This document shows positions 10,846 through 19,778 of a stretch of DNA of 42,933 nucleotides, one piece after another. The stretch comes from an uncultured Acetobacteraceae bacterium. GTDB taxonomy: Bacteria > Pseudomonadota > Alphaproteobacteria > Acetobacterales > Acetobacteraceae. The first letter of the stretch is position 1. Each line of letters starts with the position of its first letter. The notes beneath the pieces were generated by a model. It ran no database searches and was not told the DNA's origin. It saw only the letters and a list, made by a program, of their open reading frames with translations. Location of the stretch: assembly GCA_903895595.1 (NCBI GenBank), contig CAITUP010000105.1, positions 1-42,933 on the forward strand, written 5' to 3'. The position numbers and the translations under genes were made by a program.

Positions 10846-11020
10846 GGGATCATCGACCCGACGAAGGTCGTGCGGTCCGCGCTGCAACACGCTGCCTCGA
10901 TCGGCGGCCTGATGCTGACGACCGAAGCAATGGTTGCCGAACACGTCGACGAACCCGCCGCCTAAGGTTGGTTCGCCGATAACGAAGGGGGGAGGATGCG
11001 CCCGCATCCTCCCTTTTTTT
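10846..11020 (+). pseudogene. Displaced groEL 3' fragment with its terminator (direct repeat copy 2)
   Basis: Corresponds to 7067-7243 with a constant offset of 3779 through the stop codon (TAA at 10963-10965). It encodes the last 39 GroEL residues (GIIDPTKVV to VDEPAA) with no start and no 5' part of the gene. All four coding differences fall at third codon positions; three are silent and one is Glu to Asp. It therefore looks like the end of a once-functional groEL gene rather than slowly decaying DNA. It forms the right boundary of the RR'-macAB block. Confidence 0.9.
10990..11020 (+). terminator. Terminator carried by the displaced groEL end
   Basis: GGGAGGATGC (10990-10999), GCCC loop, GCATCCTCCC (11004-11013), seven T. 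The only stem-loop change relative to the groEL terminator lies in the loop, so the hairpin is intact. It would block read-through toward the GT61 gene from the left. Confidence 0.9.
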
Positions 11021-11070
11021 GCGCGGCATTCCCCCTTGCCGACACGCCGGTGGCGGGACAAGTTGGCCGA

Positions 11071-12189
11071 ATGGACCCACAGCCCGGACAGACCGTTCAA
11101 GAGGTCGCAACGCAGACCTTCGTGGTGGAGACGACCCCCGCGCCCGCCGCCGAACCGCCCTTGCGCGCCTTCGAACGCCGGTTCGCCAACCAGCAGATGA
11201 ACCCGTTCCGCGACTGGAATCCCATGGTGGCCACGATCCGGGGATATCGGATCCCGAATGCGATGGTCGATGGCGGTATGCACGGACTATGGAACCGCGA
11301 CGGCTTCCTGCACGGCACCGGCTATATCCGATCCGACGACGAACTGAGCCGTTTCCCGATCGAGGCCGACAAGATCGTCGAATGGCCCGACGACGTCATT
11401 GCCATTATCGGCTGCAATTTCTGTCATCATAATTATTTCCATTGGCTCACCCAATCCCTACCCGCGATCGATCATGCGCTCGGCCGTAACGACCGGGACC
11501 GGAACATTATGCTCGTTTTACCTGTGTTGAATGCATGGCAGGAGGAATCGCTGCGGCTTTTGGGATACGACCGCGTCAGGCGCGCAACGCTGGACGATCC
11601 CGCGAAATTCCATCGTTTCCGGACCGTGGAATATTCCGAACTCATCAAAGGCGGAGCATCCTTCAAACCGTCGGTGGTAACCCGACGAACCTATACCCGC
11701 TTGCGGCAGGCGGTCCCAAAAACGCGTTGGGACGGCAGGCGCCTTTATGTCGCCCGCACCGATACGGATCGCCGAACAATGCTCAACGAGGATGCGGTGA
11801 TCGAGGAAATGCGCCGGCGCGGGTTCGAAATCCTGGTGCCCGGCACAATGTCCATGACCGAGCAGATCCGTACCTTCCGCGAGGCGAGCATCGTCGTCGG
11901 GCCGCACGGCGCCGGAATGTCCAATATCGTGTTCTGCGATCCCGGCACGATCGTCTACGAGCTGCTGCCCGCGCATTATCGCAACGGATGTTTCGCCGCG
12001 CTGGGACTGACCTGTCGATTGCGGTATTGGACCGACTGGTTCGACAGCACTTACAGCGGTGACGAGCATCTCAGCGTGCGGCCGTGGGACCTCGATTTCG
12101 CTTCGTTCCGCCGCCGGCTGGATGAAATCGCGGCTATGGAGGACAGAGCGACCGCGCGTCCGGCGTCAGCTTCAGGTGCTGGGCAATAG
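11071..12189 (+). CDS. Glycosyltransferase family 61 (DUF563) protein
   Basis: 372 aa, predicted cytosolic or membrane-associated sugar transferase acting on a surface glycan. The GT61 signatures are present: CNFCHHNYFHWL (115-126) near the start of the catalytic domain and VVGPHGAGMSN (275-285) in the C-terminal nucleotide-sugar half. I chose the ATG at 11071; an earlier in-frame ATG at 10996 lies inside the terminator hairpin. Parts of the gene (about 11400-11700) use many A/T-ending codons unlike the neighbours, which hints at transfer. The 3' end overlaps the convergent rhomboid gene by 56 bp. Donor and acceptor sugars are unknown; the Wzy-like and lpxD genes nearby make an LPS or exopolysaccharide role plausible. 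Confidence 0.85.
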   Translation: MDPQPGQTVQEVATQTFVVETTPAPAAEPPLRAFERRFANQQMNPFRDWNPMVATIRGYRIPNAMVDGGMHGLWNRDGFLHGTGYIRSDDELSRFPIEADKIVEWPDDVIAIIGCNFCHHNYFHWLTQSLPAIDHALGRNDRDRNIMLVLPVLNAWQEESLRLLGYDRVRRATLDDPAKFHRFRTVEYSELIKGGASFKPSVVTRRTYTRLRQAVPKTRWDGRRLYVARTDTDRRTMLNEDAVIEEMRRRGFEILVPGTMSMTEQIRTFREASIVVGPHGAGMSNIVFCDPGTIVYELLPAHYRNGCFAALGLTCRLRYWTDWFDSTYSGDEHLSVRPWDLDFASFRRRLDEIAAMEDRATARPASASGAGQ

Positions 12190-13252
12190 CGATCCGAAAT
12201 TCGTAACAGATCGGGGCAATGAGAGATTGCGCCTTGTCGCGATGTCCCTCCGCCAATGCCCCCAGCGCGATTAGCGCCCGCAGTTCGGGGAGTCCGATGA
12301 TCGCATAGGACGCGAGCGGGTCGTAGATTCGTTCCTGGCGGTAGGCGATCAGCGCCTCCCGCCCCGCTTCGACGGGTTTGCCGGCGTTGTACAGCGCGGT
12401 GGCCAGGAGCATGCGCAGCTCCGGGTCTTTCGGATATTGCGCCATGAGTTCCCGCACGCGCGCCTCCGGCGGGAATTTTTCGTCCTCGGGCGCATCGGCG
12501 GGGGCTGGGATCATCCGCGGCGCATTCGTATCGAAGGCCGGTGCGGCGCGGACCAGTTCGACGGCCCCGAACAGCGCCATGCCGGCGAAGGCCACGGTGG
12601 CGCAGATGCCGGCGACGCGGCGGTGCAGATTGTCGCGGGCGAGATAAGCGACATCCGCCAGCACCAGCGCCAAAAACACGCCCATGACCGCGCCACCGAA
12701 ATGACCGGCGTAGTCCGTGCCGGCGTGGGTGGGGATCAGCGACGGGATCAGGATGCGGGCGAACACGGACTTGCCGCTGAGCGTCGCGGCCTCGGGCGGG
12801 AGCTTGTAGCAAAGCAGCAGCGCCGCCGCGATCAGCGCCATGATGCCGCCGGACGCACCGACCGACACACGATCCATATCGCCGACCCAATAGGAACATA
12901 GCGCTCCGGCCACAGCGCCGAGCGCCCAGATGCCGGTGACGGTTGCGCCGCCGAGGTGGGATTCGATGAAGCGGCCGGCAAAGAACAGGACGAAGGCGTT
13001 CAGCGCGATGTGACCCCACCCGGCGTGCAAAAGGGTCGCGGTGGCCAGCCGCCACCACTCCCCATAGATGAACACGAGGTCGGGGTTCAGGGCCCCGAAC
13101 GCCAGCAGGTCCGCTTTATCGAGGTTCCCGTGGAACACGTAAATTTGGGTGCCACCCTGTTGCGCCAGGAAAATGCCGATCAGGACAGCCATGAAGCCAA
13201 TGGTGGTCCTGGGGATTGGCTGGGGCGAGATTGTTTCGGCATCGCCGGACAT
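12134..13252 (-). CDS. Rhomboid-family intramembrane serine protease, paralog 1
   Basis: Cleaves transmembrane substrates inside the membrane. 372 aa from the ATG at 13252 (MSGDAETIS). The HxxxN motif (His81, Asn85 in GHIALNAF), the nucleophile GASGG (Ser134) and the catalytic His184 (GHFGGA) are all present, so it should be active. A soluble C-terminal domain of about 140 residues (ATALYNAGKPVEAGREAL region) looks TPR-like. It aligns without gaps over at least the first 190 residues with the gene immediately upstream, including identical catalytic positions, which confirms the start. An earlier in-frame ATG at 13303 would extend into the upstream gene and is rejected. The last 56 bp overlap the GT61 gene on the other strand. 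Confidence 0.88.
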   Translation of the reverse strand: MSGDAETISPQPIPRTTIGFMAVLIGIFLAQQGGTQIYVFHGNLDKADLLAFGALNPDLVFIYGEWWRLATATLLHAGWGHIALNAFVLFFAGRFIESHLGGATVTGIWALGAVAGALCSYWVGDMDRVSVGASGGIMALIAAALLLCYKLPPEAATLSGKSVFARILIPSLIPTHAGTDYAGHFGGAVMGVFLALVLADVAYLARDNLHRRVAGICATVAFAGMALFGAVELVRAAPAFDTNAPRMIPAPADAPEDEKFPPEARVRELMAQYPKDPELRMLLATALYNAGKPVEAGREALIAYRQERIYDPLASYAIIGLPELRALIALGALAEGHRDKAQSLIAPICYEFRIAIAQHLKLTPDARSLCPP

Positions 13253-13263
13253 GCAACGGTTCC

Positions 13264-14382
13264 CTACCGGTCCGCGCAAACCGGCGGGGCATTGGCCCGC
13301 CATGTCAGCTTCTTGCCGAATGCAGAACCGTATTCGACGCAGGCCTGATCGTCCGCGAGCATCTTGGCGCGCCCGCTATGACCGGCCGCGGCCTCTCCCA
13401 AGGCCATGACAAGGCGCAGCTGCGGGAAGGTGGAGGTGGTGTAGAAGGAGGACCCGCTGCCAAAAATTCGGATCAGGCGCACACCTTTCAGCGCCTCGGC
13501 CCCGGCCTCCACCGGTTTGCCGGCGTTGTACAAGGCCACCGACAGCACAAGGTGCGACTGAGGGTCGCCGGGGAATTGCGCCTCGATCGCCCGCGCCTCG
13601 GGTTCGGAGATGCCAAGCAGACGTTGGTCCTCCCCGTCTTTCATCAGGCGCCATTCGGGATTGAAGATCGGGGCCGCTTGCACCAAACGGACAGCCCCGA
13701 ACAGCGCCACCGCTACGAACACCCCAGTCGCGGCCAGCGCCACCGTTCGGCGATGCGGGTTTTCGCGCTGGAGGTAGGTGATGTCGGCCAGCAGCAGCGC
13801 GATGCCGCCACCCATGATCGCGCCGCCGAAATGCGCGGCGTAATCGATGCCGGAACTCGTGGGGATCAAGGACGGTATCAGAATACGGGCGAACAGGGAT
13901 TTGCCGCCGATGGTGTCGGTGGCCTCCGGCAGCATGTAGCAAAGCGTCAGGGCCGCCGCGAGCAGCGACATGATGCCGCCGGATGCACCGACCGAGACCA
14001 GTTGCGCGCTGCCGATGGTGTACGACGCGACGGCGCCGGCCAGGGCGCCGAGCGCGAGAATGCCGCTGACAGTAGCGCCGCCGAGGTGCTGCTCGATGAA
14101 GTTGCCCGCGAAATAGAGCGCGACGGCGTTGAGGATGAAATGCAGCCAGCCGCCATGCAGCAATGGGGCGGTGGCGAGCCGCCACCAGTCGCCGCCGATG
14201 TGCACCAAATCGGGGTTCATGGCACCGAACGCGACGAGGTCGGGGACGCGGATGTTGGTGCCGCCGTCGGTGGTCATTGTCGCGCCGGACAGCTGGGCGA
14301 TAAAGACGGCGGCGAGCAGGAGGATGATGCCCATCGTGACGACGGGTTCGGTGGCGGGGGTGGTTTCGGTGGTGTCCGACAT
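13264..14382 (-). CDS. Rhomboid-family intramembrane serine protease, paralog 2
   Basis: 372 aa, the same length as the neighbouring paralog 11 bp downstream. His81 and Asn85 (LHFILNAV), Ser134 (GASGG) and His184 (AHFGGA) are conserved. Six membrane segments lie in residues 14-235, followed by the same soluble extension with LSVALYNAGKPVEAGAEAL. The two genes clearly arose by tandem duplication and are likely one transcript. The N-terminal loop after the first helix (about residues 31-50) and the last 60 residues differ most, which could mean different substrates. The pair follows nuoN on the same strand after 183 bp; a functional link with complex I is not evident. Confidence 0.88.
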   Translation of the reverse strand: MSDTTETTPATEPVVTMGIILLLAAVFIAQLSGATMTTDGGTNIRVPDLVAFGAMNPDLVHIGGDWWRLATAPLLHGGWLHFILNAVALYFAGNFIEQHLGGATVSGILALGALAGAVASYTIGSAQLVSVGASGGIMSLLAAALTLCYMLPEATDTIGGKSLFARILIPSLIPTSSGIDYAAHFGGAIMGGGIALLLADITYLQRENPHRRTVALAATGVFVAVALFGAVRLVQAAPIFNPEWRLMKDGEDQRLLGISEPEARAIEAQFPGDPQSHLVLSVALYNAGKPVEAGAEALKGVRLIRIFGSGSSFYTTSTFPQLRLVMALGEAAAGHSGRAKMLADDQACVEYGSAFGKKLTWRANAPPVCADR

Positions 14383-14546
14383 TGGCGCGCGCGGAGTCCG
14401 TTCCGTTCGATACCGACAACCGTAACGGAATTGGCGGGGCCCGCAATGGCTCGTTCGTTCGCTGCGTACACGGGCGGGGCAGCCCCAGTTAAGGCCCGTC
14501 GCACTCCAGCAAAATGCTAGGGGCCTGTAGGCACCGGTTCGAAGGC

Positions 14547-14566
14547 GGCTGCCCTCCCAGGCAGCC
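14547..14566 (-). other. Hairpin at the end of the nuo operon
   Basis: GGCTGCC, six bases, GGCAGCC, touching the last base of the nuoN stop codon. It has no U-run on the minus strand, so it is at best a weak terminator or a 3'-end protecting stem. The rest of 14383-14565 holds nothing else I could assign. Confidence 0.35.
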
Positions 14567-15990
14567 TACCGAAACAGCGCGTGCGCCGCGACGTTCGCGG
14601 CATCCACCACCGGCGACGGGAACAGGAAGAACAGCACCGTCGCCAGACCGGTCAGCCCCGCGACGAACGACAACGACGGCGCGCGCCGGTCGAACGCCCC
14701 GGCGGCGGGGTCGAAGTACATCACCTTGATGATGCGGATGTAGTAGAATGCGCCCACCACGCTGGACAGCACGCCGACCACGGCCAAGGTCCACAACCCG
14801 CCCTGCACGGCGGCCAGGAACACGTACAGCTTGGCGAAGAACCCGGCCAGCAGCGGTATGCCCGCGAGGCTGAACATGAACACCGCCAGCAGCATCGCCA
14901 ACCCGGCATCGTTCGACGCAAGCCCGGACAAATCCGCGATCTGCTCCACCGCCCGTCCCTGACGCCGCATGGCGATGATGCAGGCGAAGGTGCCGGCGGT
15001 CATGATGACGTAGATAGTCATATAGACCAACACGCCACGCACCCCCTCGGGCGTACCGACCGCGAGGCCGGCCAGCGCGTAGCCCATGTGGCCGATCGAC
15101 GAATACGCCATCAGCCGCTTGATGTTGGTCTGCCCAATGGCCGCGAAGGCGCCGAGCACCATGGAGGCGATGGCGACGATCACGATCAGGCTCTGCCACG
15201 CCGCGAGCAGGTGCCCGAACGGGCTGCACATCACGCGCAGCAGCAGCGCCATCGCCGCGACTTTCGGCGCCGTGGCGAAGAACACGGTGACCGAGGTCGG
15301 CGCGCCCTCGTAGACGTCCGGCGTCCACATATGGAACGGCACGGCGGAGACCTTGAACGCCAGCCCGACCAGCACGAACACCACACCGACGATCAGGCCG
15401 GGAGACGCCGCGGCCGGGTTGGTCAGCAACGTCGCCAATCGGCCGAAATCCATGGTGCCGGAGAAGCCGTAGACGAGCGAAATTCCATACAGCAGCAGGC
15501 CCGACGCCAGACCGCCGAGGACAAAGTATTTCAGGCCGGCTTCCGAAGACCGCAGATCGTCGCGAGCGAAGGCGGCGAGGACGTAAAGCGACAGGGATTG
15601 CAGCTCCAGCCCCAGGTACAGCGTCATCAGGTTGGACGCCGATACCATGATCATCATGCCGACGGTGGCCAGCAGCAGGAGCACGGGATACTCGAACCGC
15701 TCGATTTTCTGTTGGCGGTTGAAGTCCAGCGACAGGATGGCCGCCAGCGATGCCCCGATGAGGATCAATATCTTGTTGAAACTGCTGAAAGAGTCGGAGA
15801 CGAACTGGCCATTGTAGCCGCCCCCGCGCGCGCCATTGAGGACCAGCAGGCCGGCGATGAGGAAGCCGCCGATGGCCAGCATCGTGCAGACCAGCACGGC
15901 ATCCTGCTTACGCAGCACCCCGATGATCAGGATCGCGAGGCCGGTGACGGCCAACACGATCTCCGGCAGGGCGATCATCCAGTTGTTCAT
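14566..15990 (-). CDS. nuoN: NADH-quinone oxidoreductase subunit N
   Basis: Antiporter-like membrane subunit of complex I, one of the proton-pumping channels. 474 aa from the ATG at 15990 (MNNWMIALPEIVLAV), whose A is shared with the TGA of nuoM (TGATG). About 14 membrane helices; the conserved segment KYFVLGGLASGLLLYGISLVYG carries the broken-helix Lys, and FKVSAVPFHMWTPDVYEGAP carries the second key Lys region. Last gene of the 14-gene operon. The product ends in AAHALFR. Confidence 0.96.
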   Translation of the reverse strand: MNNWMIALPEIVLAVTGLAILIIGVLRKQDAVLVCTMLAIGGFLIAGLLVLNGARGGGYNGQFVSDSFSSFNKILILIGASLAAILSLDFNRQQKIERFEYPVLLLLATVGMMIMVSASNLMTLYLGLELQSLSLYVLAAFARDDLRSSEAGLKYFVLGGLASGLLLYGISLVYGFSGTMDFGRLATLLTNPAAASPGLIVGVVFVLVGLAFKVSAVPFHMWTPDVYEGAPTSVTVFFATAPKVAAMALLLRVMCSPFGHLLAAWQSLIVIVAIASMVLGAFAAIGQTNIKRLMAYSSIGHMGYALAGLAVGTPEGVRGVLVYMTIYVIMTAGTFACIIAMRRQGRAVEQIADLSGLASNDAGLAMLLAVFMFSLAGIPLLAGFFAKLYVFLAAVQGGLWTLAVVGVLSSVVGAFYYIRIIKVMYFDPAAGAFDRRAPSLSFVAGLTGLATVLFFLFPSPVVDAANVAAHALFR

Positions 15991-17501
15991 CAGTGCAGGC
16001 CCCCGGCCAGTTTGACCGACTCGGCAAGCGCGGCGGTGTGCTGCTTCACCATCGCGGCGACGCTCGCATCCCAGAAGCCGGTGAAGCTGGATGGGTAGAT
16101 ACCCATCCACAATGTCAGAACGATCAACGGCGCGAACACCAGCCATTCCCGCGGCGAAAGGTCCATGATGTGGCGCAGATCGTCGCGGGTGATGCGACCG
16201 AAGATCACGCGGCGATACAGATACAGCGTGTAGGCCGCACCCAGGATCATGCCGGCGCCGCCGAGGGTGGCCAGCCAGAAATTGATCTTCAGCGCACCCA
16301 CGATAACCAGGAACTCACCCACGAAACCGGCAGTGCCCGGCAGGCCGCAGGACGCCATGGCGAACAGCATGAAGGCCAGCGCGTAGTTCGGCATCCGGTC
16401 CGCCAGACCGCCGTAGCGGGCGATTTCGCGGGTATGGATCCGGTCGTAGATGACGCCGACAATCAGGAACAACGCCGCCGACACGACGCCGTGCGACAGC
16501 ATCATGAACAGACCGCCCTGGATGCCTTGCTCATTGAAGGTGAACAGCCCGATCGTCACCACGCCCATGTGCGCGACGGACGAATAAGCAATCAGCTTCT
16601 TCATGTCCTCCTGCGCCAGCGCGACCAGGGAGGTGTAGATCACCGCGACCACCGACAGCGTGTAGATGAACGGCGCGAAATAGGCCGCTGCGTCGGGCAG
16701 CATGGGGATGGAGAAGCGGATGAACCCGTAGGCCCCCATCTTCAACAGCACGCCGGCCAGAATGACGGAACCGGCGGTCGGCGCTTCTACGTGCGCGTCG
16801 GGCAACCAGGTGTGGACCGGCCACATCGGCACCTTCACGGCGAAGGAGGCAAAGAACGCAAGGAACAGCCACGTCTGCGTATGCACTGCGAAATGCGTGT
16901 GCATCAGCGTCGGGATATCGGTCGTGCCGGCCTGCAGCCACATGGCCAGCAAAGCCAGGAGCATCAGTACGGAACCCGTCAACGTGTACAGGAAGAATTT
17001 GACCGCCGCGTAAACCCGCCGCGGCCCGCCCCAGACGCCGATGATCAGATACATCGGGATCAGGACGGCCTCGAAGAACATGTAGAACACGACAAAGTCG
17101 AGGGCGCAGAACATGCCCACCATCATCGTTTCCAGGATCAGGAACGCGATCATGAACTCGCGAACCTTGGTCTGGATGCTCTCCCAGCTCGCCAGAATGC
17201 AGATCGGGGTCAGGACGGTGGACAGCAGGACGAACAGGACCGAGATCCCGTCGACGCCCATTTTGTAGCCGACCTTGTATTCCGGCAGCCACGCGACGTC
17301 CTCCACGAACTGGAAGCCGGCGGAGGAACGGTCGAACTTCACCCAGATGACCAGCGAGATCAGCATCACGATCAGGCTGGTCCACAGCGCCGTCCAACGG
17401 GCGTTGGAGGCGACGGTTTTCTCGTCGCCGCGTATGGTCAGCATGAACAGGACGCCGACCATCGGCAGCCAGGTGATCAGCGAGAGAAGCGGGAATCCCA
17501 T
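15990..17501 (-). CDS. nuoM: NADH-quinone oxidoreductase subunit M
   Basis: Antiporter-like proton-translocating subunit of complex I, 503 aa. The start at 17501 (MGFPLLSLITWLPMVG) is chosen because upstream in-frame sequence is the overlapping end of nuoL in another frame. The conserved glutamate helix (FFEAVLIPMYLIIG) and the lysine segment FAVKVPMWPVHTWLPDAHVEAP are intact. It starts 5 bp after the nuoL stop and its own stop overlaps the nuoN start. Confidence 0.97.
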   Translation of the reverse strand: MGFPLLSLITWLPMVGVLFMLTIRGDEKTVASNARWTALWTSLIVMLISLVIWVKFDRSSAGFQFVEDVAWLPEYKVGYKMGVDGISVLFVLLSTVLTPICILASWESIQTKVREFMIAFLILETMMVGMFCALDFVVFYMFFEAVLIPMYLIIGVWGGPRRVYAAVKFFLYTLTGSVLMLLALLAMWLQAGTTDIPTLMHTHFAVHTQTWLFLAFFASFAVKVPMWPVHTWLPDAHVEAPTAGSVILAGVLLKMGAYGFIRFSIPMLPDAAAYFAPFIYTLSVVAVIYTSLVALAQEDMKKLIAYSSVAHMGVVTIGLFTFNEQGIQGGLFMMLSHGVVSAALFLIVGVIYDRIHTREIARYGGLADRMPNYALAFMLFAMASCGLPGTAGFVGEFLVIVGALKINFWLATLGGAGMILGAAYTLYLYRRVIFGRITRDDLRHIMDLSPREWLVFAPLIVLTLWMGIYPSSFTGFWDASVAAMVKQHTAALAESVKLAGGLH

Positions 17502-17506
17502 GGTGC

Positions 17507-19438
17507 TCACCGGCAAATGGACAAGAGGCCGACCAGCACGACGACGCCGATCAGCATGGCAAAGGCATAGAACGCGAGGGACCCCGTCTGGAGCTTCACG
17601 ATCTGGCGGGAGGATCCGGCGGTCAGCCAAGCCAAACCGTTCGGCACCCCGTCGATGATCGTGGCGTCGCCGGCGCGCCACAGAACGCGCGACAGGCAGA
17701 TCAACGGCCGGACGATGATCCGGTCGTACAGCTCATCGAAGTACCACTTGTTCAGCAGGAAGCGGTAGATGGCGCCATAGCGCTCCGCGAGGCGGATCGG
17801 CGTCAGCGGGCTGACCAGATACATGTAGTAGGCCAGCGCGATACCCGCGAGGGCGACGACCAGCGGCGCATGTTCCACCCAGGCCGGCACATGTTCGAGA
17901 TGCTCGATGATCTCGTTATGCGGGCCGTTGACGATGCTGCCGTGCCAGAAGTGCTTCCACTCCTCGCCGATGAACCAGCCGTGCAGCGCCCAGCCGGAGA
18001 TCACGGCCCCGACCGCGAGCAGCAGCAGCGGCCCAACCATCACCCACGGGCTTTCATGCACATGCGACATCGTATGATGGTCCGCGCGTGGGCGGCCATG
18101 GAAGCACAGGAACAGCAGGCGCCAGGAGTAGAATGCCGTCAGGAACGCCGCCAGGATGGTGCAGATGAAGGCGAAGGTGCCGACACCCGTATGCGCGGCG
18201 TAGGCGGCGGAGATGATCGCGTCCTTGGAATACGACCCGGCGAGCGGCGGAATGCCGGCCAGCGCCAGATTGCCGATCCACATGACCGTGCAAGTGATCG
18301 GGATCAGCTTCGCCAGCCCGCCCATCTTACGAAGGTCCTGCTCATCGGACATCGCGTGGATGACCGAACCGGCCGACAAGAACAGCAGCGCCTTGAAGAA
18401 CGCGTGGGTGATCAGGTGGAAGACCGAGGCCTGATAGGCGCCGACGCCCGCCGCCACGAACATGTACCCGAGCTGGGAACAGGTGGAATAGGCGATGACG
18501 CGCTTGATGTCGTTCTGGGCGCAGCCGACGGTCGCGGCGAACAGCGCGGTGGAGGCGCCGACGATCGTCACGAAACCCAGCGCATACGGCGCGTATTCCA
18601 TCAGCGGCGACATGCGTGCCATCAGGAACACGCCGGCGGTGACCATGGTCGCGGCATGGATCAAAGCGGACACCGGCGTCGGGCCCTCCATCGCGTCCGG
18701 CAGCCAGACGTGGAGGCCGAGCTGAGCGGATTTGCCCATGGCGCCGATGAAGAGAAGGAAACCGATGACTTCGATGGCCGGGAAGGTGTGTCCGAACAGC
18801 CGGTAAGTGTCGGCCCCGTGCGCGACGACTGCCGGGAAGATGGACGCGAACTCGATGGAACCGAATTTGAAGAAGATCAGCGCCAAGCCGACGGCGAACG
18901 GCAGGTCGGCCACGCGGTTGACGATGAAGGCCTTCATCGCGGCGGCGCAGGCGGACGGTTTGTCGTACCAATAGCCGATCAGCAGATAGGAGCAGAGGCC
19001 GACGCCTTCCCAGCCGAAGAACAGCTGGAGCAGATTGTCGGCCGTCACCAGCATCAGCATGGCGAAGGTGAACAGACTGAGGTAGGCGAAGAACCGGTAA
19101 CGCGGGCGGGCGTCGTGGCCCATGTAGCCCACGGAATAGACGTGGATGAGCATGGCGATGAACGACACCATGGCCACCATCGCGGCCGAGAGTGTGTCGT
19201 AGCGCAACGCCCAATCGACGTGGAAGCGCCCGGCCTCCACCCATGTGCCCAGCGACAGCACGCCGGGGTGCGCGACATCGCCGGTCAGCTGGAAGAACGC
19301 CAGCGGCCCGCAGATGGCGGCGACGATCATGCCAAGGACGGACGCGGCCATCGCGGCCTTGTCGCCGATCGAGCGGCCCAGCAGGCCCGAGACCAGCGCG
19401 CCGGCCAGCGGCGCGAAGACGGCGAGAGCGTAGATCAT
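17507..19438 (-). CDS. nuoL: NADH-quinone oxidoreductase subunit L
   Basis: Distal antiporter-like subunit of complex I, 643 aa. It contains the membrane core with GWEGVGLCSYLLIGYWY and the lysine segment GKSAQLGLHVWLPDAMEGPTP, and a C-terminal part (about 520-643) with the long lateral helix and last membrane segments that brace the pump subunits. It starts 1 bp after the nuoK stop. Length and motifs match the family. Confidence 0.97.
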   Translation of the reverse strand: MIYALAVFAPLAGALVSGLLGRSIGDKAAMAASVLGMIVAAICGPLAFFQLTGDVAHPGVLSLGTWVEAGRFHVDWALRYDTLSAAMVAMVSFIAMLIHVYSVGYMGHDARPRYRFFAYLSLFTFAMLMLVTADNLLQLFFGWEGVGLCSYLLIGYWYDKPSACAAAMKAFIVNRVADLPFAVGLALIFFKFGSIEFASIFPAVVAHGADTYRLFGHTFPAIEVIGFLLFIGAMGKSAQLGLHVWLPDAMEGPTPVSALIHAATMVTAGVFLMARMSPLMEYAPYALGFVTIVGASTALFAATVGCAQNDIKRVIAYSTCSQLGYMFVAAGVGAYQASVFHLITHAFFKALLFLSAGSVIHAMSDEQDLRKMGGLAKLIPITCTVMWIGNLALAGIPPLAGSYSKDAIISAAYAAHTGVGTFAFICTILAAFLTAFYSWRLLFLCFHGRPRADHHTMSHVHESPWVMVGPLLLLAVGAVISGWALHGWFIGEEWKHFWHGSIVNGPHNEIIEHLEHVPAWVEHAPLVVALAGIALAYYMYLVSPLTPIRLAERYGAIYRFLLNKWYFDELYDRIIVRPLICLSRVLWRAGDATIIDGVPNGLAWLTAGSSRQIVKLQTGSLAFYAFAMLIGVVVLVGLLSICR

Positions 19439-19439
19439 G

Positions 19440-19751
19440 TCAGCCCTTCATCAGGTTGACGTCTTCAACCTGAATCGATCCGCGGTTGCGGAAGTAGATC
19501 ACGACGATGGCCAACCCGATGGCGGCTTCCGCGGCGGCAACCGTCAGCACCAGCATGGCCATGACCTGGCCGGCGAGGTCGCCGAGGGCCGCGGAAAACG
19601 CGACGAAATTCAGGTTGACCGAGAGGAGGATCAGTTCGATCGCCATCAGGATCACAATGACGTTCTTCCGGTTCAGGAAGATGCCGAAAATGCCCAGCAC
19701 CAGAAGGATGGCCGAGACGACGAGGTAGTGTTCGAGACCGACGGTCATCAT
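19440..19751 (-). CDS. nuoK: NADH-quinone oxidoreductase subunit K
   Basis: Small three-helix membrane subunit of complex I homologous to MrpC. 103 aa from the first of two adjacent ATGs (19751), which lies 8 nt after GGAG; ATG 19748 is also possible, and a GTG three codons earlier overlaps the ribosome-binding site. The conserved glutamates of the proton path are in [13 protein letters not shown] and [11 protein letters not shown]. The ending [13 protein letters not shown] is typical of alphaproteobacteria. Confidence 0.96.
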   Translation of the reverse strand: MMTVGLEHYLVVSAILLVLGIFGIFLNRKNVIVILMAIELILLSVNLNFVAFSAALGDLAGQVMAMLVLTVAAAEAAIGLAIVVIYFRNRGSIQVEDVNLMKG

Positions 19752-19778
19752 GCCGCGCACTCCTGCGTCACGTTGCGA

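Noticed and set aside
10996-11070. Longer GT61 start at 10996
   Set aside because: It begins inside the terminator hairpin of the groEL fragment and adds 25 residues unlike the family.
14521-14566. tRNA-like GGTTCGAA motif downstream of nuoN
   Set aside because: No acceptor stem, D-arm or anticodon arm can be built around it.
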